A DNA stretch of 64,000 nucleotides from Candidatus Saccharimonadota bacterium (GTDB taxonomy: Bacteria > Patescibacteriota > Saccharimonadia > Saccharimonadales > Saccharimonadaceae), in contig CAJPUO010000003.1 of NCBI GenBank assembly GCA_905373795.1, forward strand, positions 54,930-118,929, written 5' to 3'. Under the pieces are notes generated by a model that had not been told where the DNA came from, did no database searches, and worked only from the letters and a program-made list of their open reading frames with translations. Positions 61,183-64,000 of the stretch are shown piece after piece; the first letter of the stretch is position 1, and each line of letters begins with the position of its first letter. Both the position numbers and the translations under genes were made by a program.

Positions 61183-61758
61183 ATGACGAAAGACGATATT
61201 ATAGCCCTGCCAAATCCGCACCTGCGAAAAAAATCAACCAGAATTCATGTCATCACCGACGATATCATAAAACTATCTGACGACATGATAGCCGCAGCCC
61301 TTGACTGGGAAGATTCCCGGCCGCATGAAATCAGTGCAGCGCTGGCGGCAGTTCAGGTTGACGCGCTCAAACGCCTGGTCATTGTTCGTAGTGATTTTGA
61401 TAACAAATCAACCCGCGAATTTATGACCCTAATCAATCCCGAAGTTGTTAAGTACGAAGGCGAAATCGTTGCTGACTACGAAGGCTGTCTCAGCGTCCAG
61501 CATATTTACGGTAAAGTTCCCCGCCACACTAAAGTTCGCATAAAAGCAATGGACTTGGACGGCAACGAAGTACGCTTCAAGGCCGAGGGATTTTTAGCGC
61601 GGGTGCTTCAGCACGAAATCGACCACTGCAACGGCAAGGTATTCATCGACCATATTAAAGATAAAACAGACGCTTTTTACACGCTCGATGAGAAAGGCGA
61701 GCTGCAACCGCTTGACTATGCCAGCGAAATCGCCGAAAATAGCATTCTTTGGGACTGA
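61183..61758 (+). CDS. def: Peptide deformylase
   Basis: 191 aa. Metal motifs are YEGCLSVQH (EGCLS) and VLQHEIDHCNG (HExxH). The first motif, usually GxGLAAxQ, reads SAALAAVQ, so the leading glycine is lost. It removes the formyl group from nascent proteins. TGATATAAT ends seven bases before the ATG, giving a second, leaderless promoter inside the priA-def-fmt run, 20 nt after priA. Confidence 0.93.
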   Translation: MTKDDIIALPNPHLRKKSTRIHVITDDIIKLSDDMIAAALDWEDSRPHEISAALAAVQVDALKRLVIVRSDFDNKSTREFMTLINPEVVKYEGEIVADYEGCLSVQHIYGKVPRHTKVRIKAMDLDGNEVRFKAEGFLARVLQHEIDHCNGKVFIDHIKDKTDAFYTLDEKGELQPLDYASEIAENSILWD

Positions 61759-62608
61759 AGAACATAGCTTAGACGTCCTGCGGGCGCTTGTTGACAATAA
61801 GTTTTCTATTGCCTGCGTTATCACCAAACCGGATTCAAAGCGCGGCCGCGGACATAAACTTGTCGAACCGCCCGTTAAAACATTTACCAAAGAACACCAC
61901 ATACCTGTCTTGCAGCCGCAAAAAGTTAGCGAAATTACCAGTTATATTAAAGATTTGCAGCCAATCACTGGCATTCTGGTAGCATACGGAAAAATCATCC
62001 CCCAAAGTATAATTGACTTATTTTCTCCGGGAATTATCAACGTTCATCCGTCGCTATTACCGAAATATCGCGGGCCATCGCCGATAGAATCAGCCATCAT
62101 CAATAGAGATAACGAGACTGGCGTATCCATCATGAAACTGGACGCTAAGATGGATGCCGGGCCAATATACGCCCAAATCCATAAAAAATTATCCGGCACA
62201 GAAACGAAACCGCAGCTTTATAATGAATTATTCAACAGCGGCAGCGACTTGCTAATCAGCATTCTGCCAGAAATAATGTCGGGAGCGCTAACCCCCAAAG
62301 CACAAAATGACGCCGACGCTACCTACTGCAAACTGCTTACCAAAGAGCTATCTTACATCAACCCGCAAACAATGACTGCCGCCGAAGCCGATGCTCAGGT
62401 TAGAGCTTACCTAGGATTTCCGCGCAGCCGGCTTAAAATTAACGGCACAGAACTCATAATCACCAAAGCACACACTGGCGCTAGTTCGCTTTCACCGCTT
62501 GACGTACAGTGCGCTGACGGCAATTGGCTTATTATTGATGAACTTATCGCCCCAACCAGCGGCAAAAAAATGACCGCAGAGGCGTTTCTCCGCGGCCATC
62601 AAGGCTAA
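61718..62608 (+). CDS. fmt: Methionyl-tRNA formyltransferase
   Basis: 296 aa from the ATG at 61718, which begins MPAKSPKIAFFGTEEHS; an ATG at 61688 lies deeper in def. The active-site motif is GIINVHPSLLPKYRGPSPIE and the loop TGVSIMKLDAKMDAGPI follows. It formylates the initiator tRNA. The gene overlaps def by 41 bases. With def and map in the window, the initiator Met processing set is complete. Confidence 0.93.
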   Translation: MPAKSPKIAFFGTEEHSLDVLRALVDNKFSIACVITKPDSKRGRGHKLVEPPVKTFTKEHHIPVLQPQKVSEITSYIKDLQPITGILVAYGKIIPQSIIDLFSPGIINVHPSLLPKYRGPSPIESAIINRDNETGVSIMKLDAKMDAGPIYAQIHKKLSGTETKPQLYNELFNSGSDLLISILPEIMSGALTPKAQNDADATYCKLLTKELSYINPQTMTAAEADAQVRAYLGFPRSRLKINGTELIITKAHTGASSLSPLDVQCADGNWLIIDELIAPTSGKKMTAEAFLRGHQG

Positions 62609-62618
62609 ATTCACAACC

Positions 62619-63101
62619 CTAAGCAGCTAAATCAAAGTCGCCTTGACCTTGTTGAGTCTGCTGCGGCGCTGGAGATGAACCTGCGCCGCCTAAGATAGCA
62701 TCGCGGTGAGCAACAATCTCCTTCTTCAGTTCGTCCATCACCGCCGCCACGACATCGCGATAATCCGGACGGTTCACTTCCAGCCACTTCGTGGCGGCGA
62801 ACTCATCCTTCAAACGCGGATCGTTCGGATCGGCTTTAGTTGCCTGCACCAGCCTCTGGAACATCTTGTCTTGCTGGTAATTCGGCGCATATTTAGCTAA
62901 AAAATTATCGACTGCATTTGGTTTTTTATCAATGATATCCGCAAACTCATCCAGCTGAGCATCACTCATACCCTGGCTTAACCGTTCGCCAACACGCATC
63001 TCCAATTCGCTGTAAATGTGCTGTAAAAACGGCTTGCGCTGCTCCTCTGGCAACTGATCCAGCCCTAGTTCTTTTAAGAATTCTTCGTTTAGTTGAAACA
63101 T
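62619..63101 (-). CDS. DUF5663-like protein, copy 2
   Basis: 160 aa. FQLNEEFLKELGLDQLPEEQ and LQHIYSELEMRVGERLSQGM match the start of the DUF5663 pattern, followed by SDAQLDEFADIIDKKP and FLAKYAPNYQQD. The C-terminal 60 residues are longer than in the 15424 copy and end Gln/Gly-rich (APQQTQQGQGDFDLAA). Soluble, function unknown. It ends 11 bases from fmt, tail to tail. Confidence 0.65.
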   Translation of the reverse strand: MFQLNEEFLKELGLDQLPEEQRKPFLQHIYSELEMRVGERLSQGMSDAQLDEFADIIDKKPNAVDNFLAKYAPNYQQDKMFQRLVQATKADPNDPRLKDEFAATKWLEVNRPDYRDVVAAVMDELKKEIVAHRDAILGGAGSSPAPQQTQQGQGDFDLAA

Positions 63102-63179
63102 TTAATACCTTACCTCTTTAGTACTAATTTATATGGTATCATTATAGCAGTTTTGCATGTAAATCGCCAAAATATAAAA

Positions 63180-63620
63180 CTACAGGCCGTCGCTATCAGC
63201 CATCTCGTTGACTTGAGAAAGTGTAGATCCCAAATCATTCATCACCTTTATAGCTGACTCTCGAATTATCCTTTCGACGTTAATATTCTTTTCTTTGAAC
63301 CAAGAAAAGAGAGCGAATTGCTGAATTATTTTATCGTCTGTAGTATTATTTTGCCTGCCCAACTGTTGTATAGCCAAAAATTCTTTGCTTTCACGAAACT
63401 GTGCGTTTGTGCGAGTCGCTACACTCAAAGCTAAACTTTCGTCGCCGTCAATCAAACGCTCAATTTCTTCTGATTGCTTCTCACTAATCGCTCCGGCAAT
63501 CCTCTCTTTAAACTCAGACTCCATTCTACCGGCAGCAATTTTACGCAGTCTCTCCATTTGTTCTGCCGGCAAAGCGTCAAATCCAGCTTGCTGCAGGAAT
63601 TCGTCAGTAATTTCAAACAT
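63180..63620 (-). CDS. DUF5663-like protein, copy 3
   Basis: 146 aa. FEITDEFLQQAGFDALPAEQ aligns with the start of copy 2, and ESEFKERIAGAISEKQSEEI, ERLIDGDESLALSV continue the match. The region after residue 70 (QFRESKEFLAIQQLGRQ) is more divergent. Adjacent to copy 2 and codirectional, so a tandem duplication is likely. Confidence 0.62.
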   Translation of the reverse strand: MFEITDEFLQQAGFDALPAEQMERLRKIAAGRMESEFKERIAGAISEKQSEEIERLIDGDESLALSVATRTNAQFRESKEFLAIQQLGRQNNTTDDKIIQQFALFSWFKEKNINVERIIRESAIKVMNDLGSTLSQVNEMADSDGL

Positions 63621-63645
63621 TTTTATTTCTCCTTTTTTATTTTTA

Positions 63646-63948
63646 TTAAAGATTCATATTTTCCAATGCCCAATCAATTGCACCGTTCACATATTCAGGA
63701 TTATCATTACCACCCACTGTCATACCAATTTCACCATTTCCAACCTGTGGAAAATCAACCGAGAAGCCCTGTCCTCTGAGCCAATCGCCAACCTGATATA
63801 AAGTAGAAGTGGCTTTTTCAGAACCAATCGACGGATTATTCGCTAAATGATCCCACGGCCAAGATGTGTCTGATGATATCGTGGGAGCTTCTGTCATAGG
63901 GATTCCCGTCATAGGGTTTTCTGCTATGTTATGCCTTGAACCTGTCAT
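63646..63948 (-). CDS. Hypothetical protein, may extend past the right edge
   Basis: 100 aa from the ATG at 63948. The same frame stays open upstream to the window end and encodes a proline-rich stretch (PPTPPKPPLEDKTQD), so the true start may lie outside. The visible part has a Trp-rich middle (TSWPWDHLANNP) and a helical C-terminus (YVNGAIDWALENMN). Not recognised. It is upstream of the two DUF5663-like genes. Confidence 0.45.
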   Translation of the reverse strand: MTGSRHNIAENPMTGIPMTEAPTISSDTSWPWDHLANNPSIGSEKATSTLYQVGDWLRGQGFSVDFPQVGNGEIGMTVGGNDNPEYVNGAIDWALENMNL

Positions 63949-64000
63949 CCCTAAATCCTGAGTCTTATCTTCTAAAGGCGGTTTTGGGGGGGTTGGGGGG

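Noticed and set aside
1..64000. Recoded UGA (as in Gracilibacteria and SR1)
   Set aside because: UGA serves as the stop of complete genes such as frr and the nucleotidyltransferase, and conserved Gly positions do not read UGA.
1..64000. CRISPR arrays, rRNA or tRNA genes, insertion sequences
   Set aside because: No regularly spaced repeats other than the coding RCC1 repeats, no T-loop plus acceptor pairs, and no transposase motifs were found by eye. Covariance searches could still reveal an RNA I missed.

Overview
The window looks like a chromosomal segment of a Candidatus Saccharibacteria (TM7, Patescibacteria/CPR) genome, probably a host-associated epibiont. This rests on gene content and protein style: short core genes, a prolyl-tRNA synthetase without its editing insertion, a eukaryal-type isoleucyl-tRNA synthetase, several DUF5663-like small proteins, DUF2207 and Tim44-like membrane proteins, many lineage-specific exported proteins and almost no biosynthetic genes. 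UGA behaves as a normal stop codon. I saw no rRNA, tRNA, CRISPR array, insertion sequence or prophage. Most genes lie on the minus strand.

Layout: 1-5.6 kb has an ABC-type permease (cut by the left edge), a hypothetical protein, a PP2C phosphatase overlapping a CNNM/CorC-type membrane protein, and a DUF2207 protein. 5.7-14.2 kb has a putative glycosyltransferase, lysS, greA, proS and the envelope/translation block frr-nucleotidyltransferase-uppS-rseP-CPBP protease. 14.3-22.2 kb has recF, accessory proteins, rpsB-tsf, and three divergent copies of an unrecognised family around rpmE. 22.3-26.8 kb has prfA and prmC with an opposite-strand accessory block between them, including an HExxH metalloprotease and a broken relative. 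26.8-35.9 kb has htrA, a membrane protein, an LCP protein, lepB, parAB, rplU, galU and two membrane proteins. 36-43.3 kb has ileS carrying an in-frame phosphatase plus Nudix insertion, NYN, IMPase and GNAT genes, a structured leader-like region and a Fic gene. 43.4-50.6 kb has a LiaF-like protein, a WxL-like surface-protein operon with a seven-repeat RCC1 propeller, VKOR, a thioredoxin-like protein and a zinc-ribbon-less NrdR. 50.6-55.1 kb has ftsA-ftsZ and map-adk-yqeY-rpsU. 55.2-64 kb has an alpha/beta hydrolase, recJ, the priA-def-fmt operon and two DUF5663-like genes.

Main points: (1) IleRS with a complete low-molecular-weight tyrosine-phosphatase-like domain and a Nudix domain inserted at the entry to its editing domain; (2) a WxL-type surface operon whose RCC1 propeller appears inserted into a CPR surface domain and carries two cysteines per blade, next to VKOR; (3) a recurring promoter design, extended -10 boxes 6-10 nt from the start codon, implying leaderless or nearly leaderless mRNAs for about a third of the transcription units; (4) lineage-specific paralog families and an accessory block between prfA and prmC.
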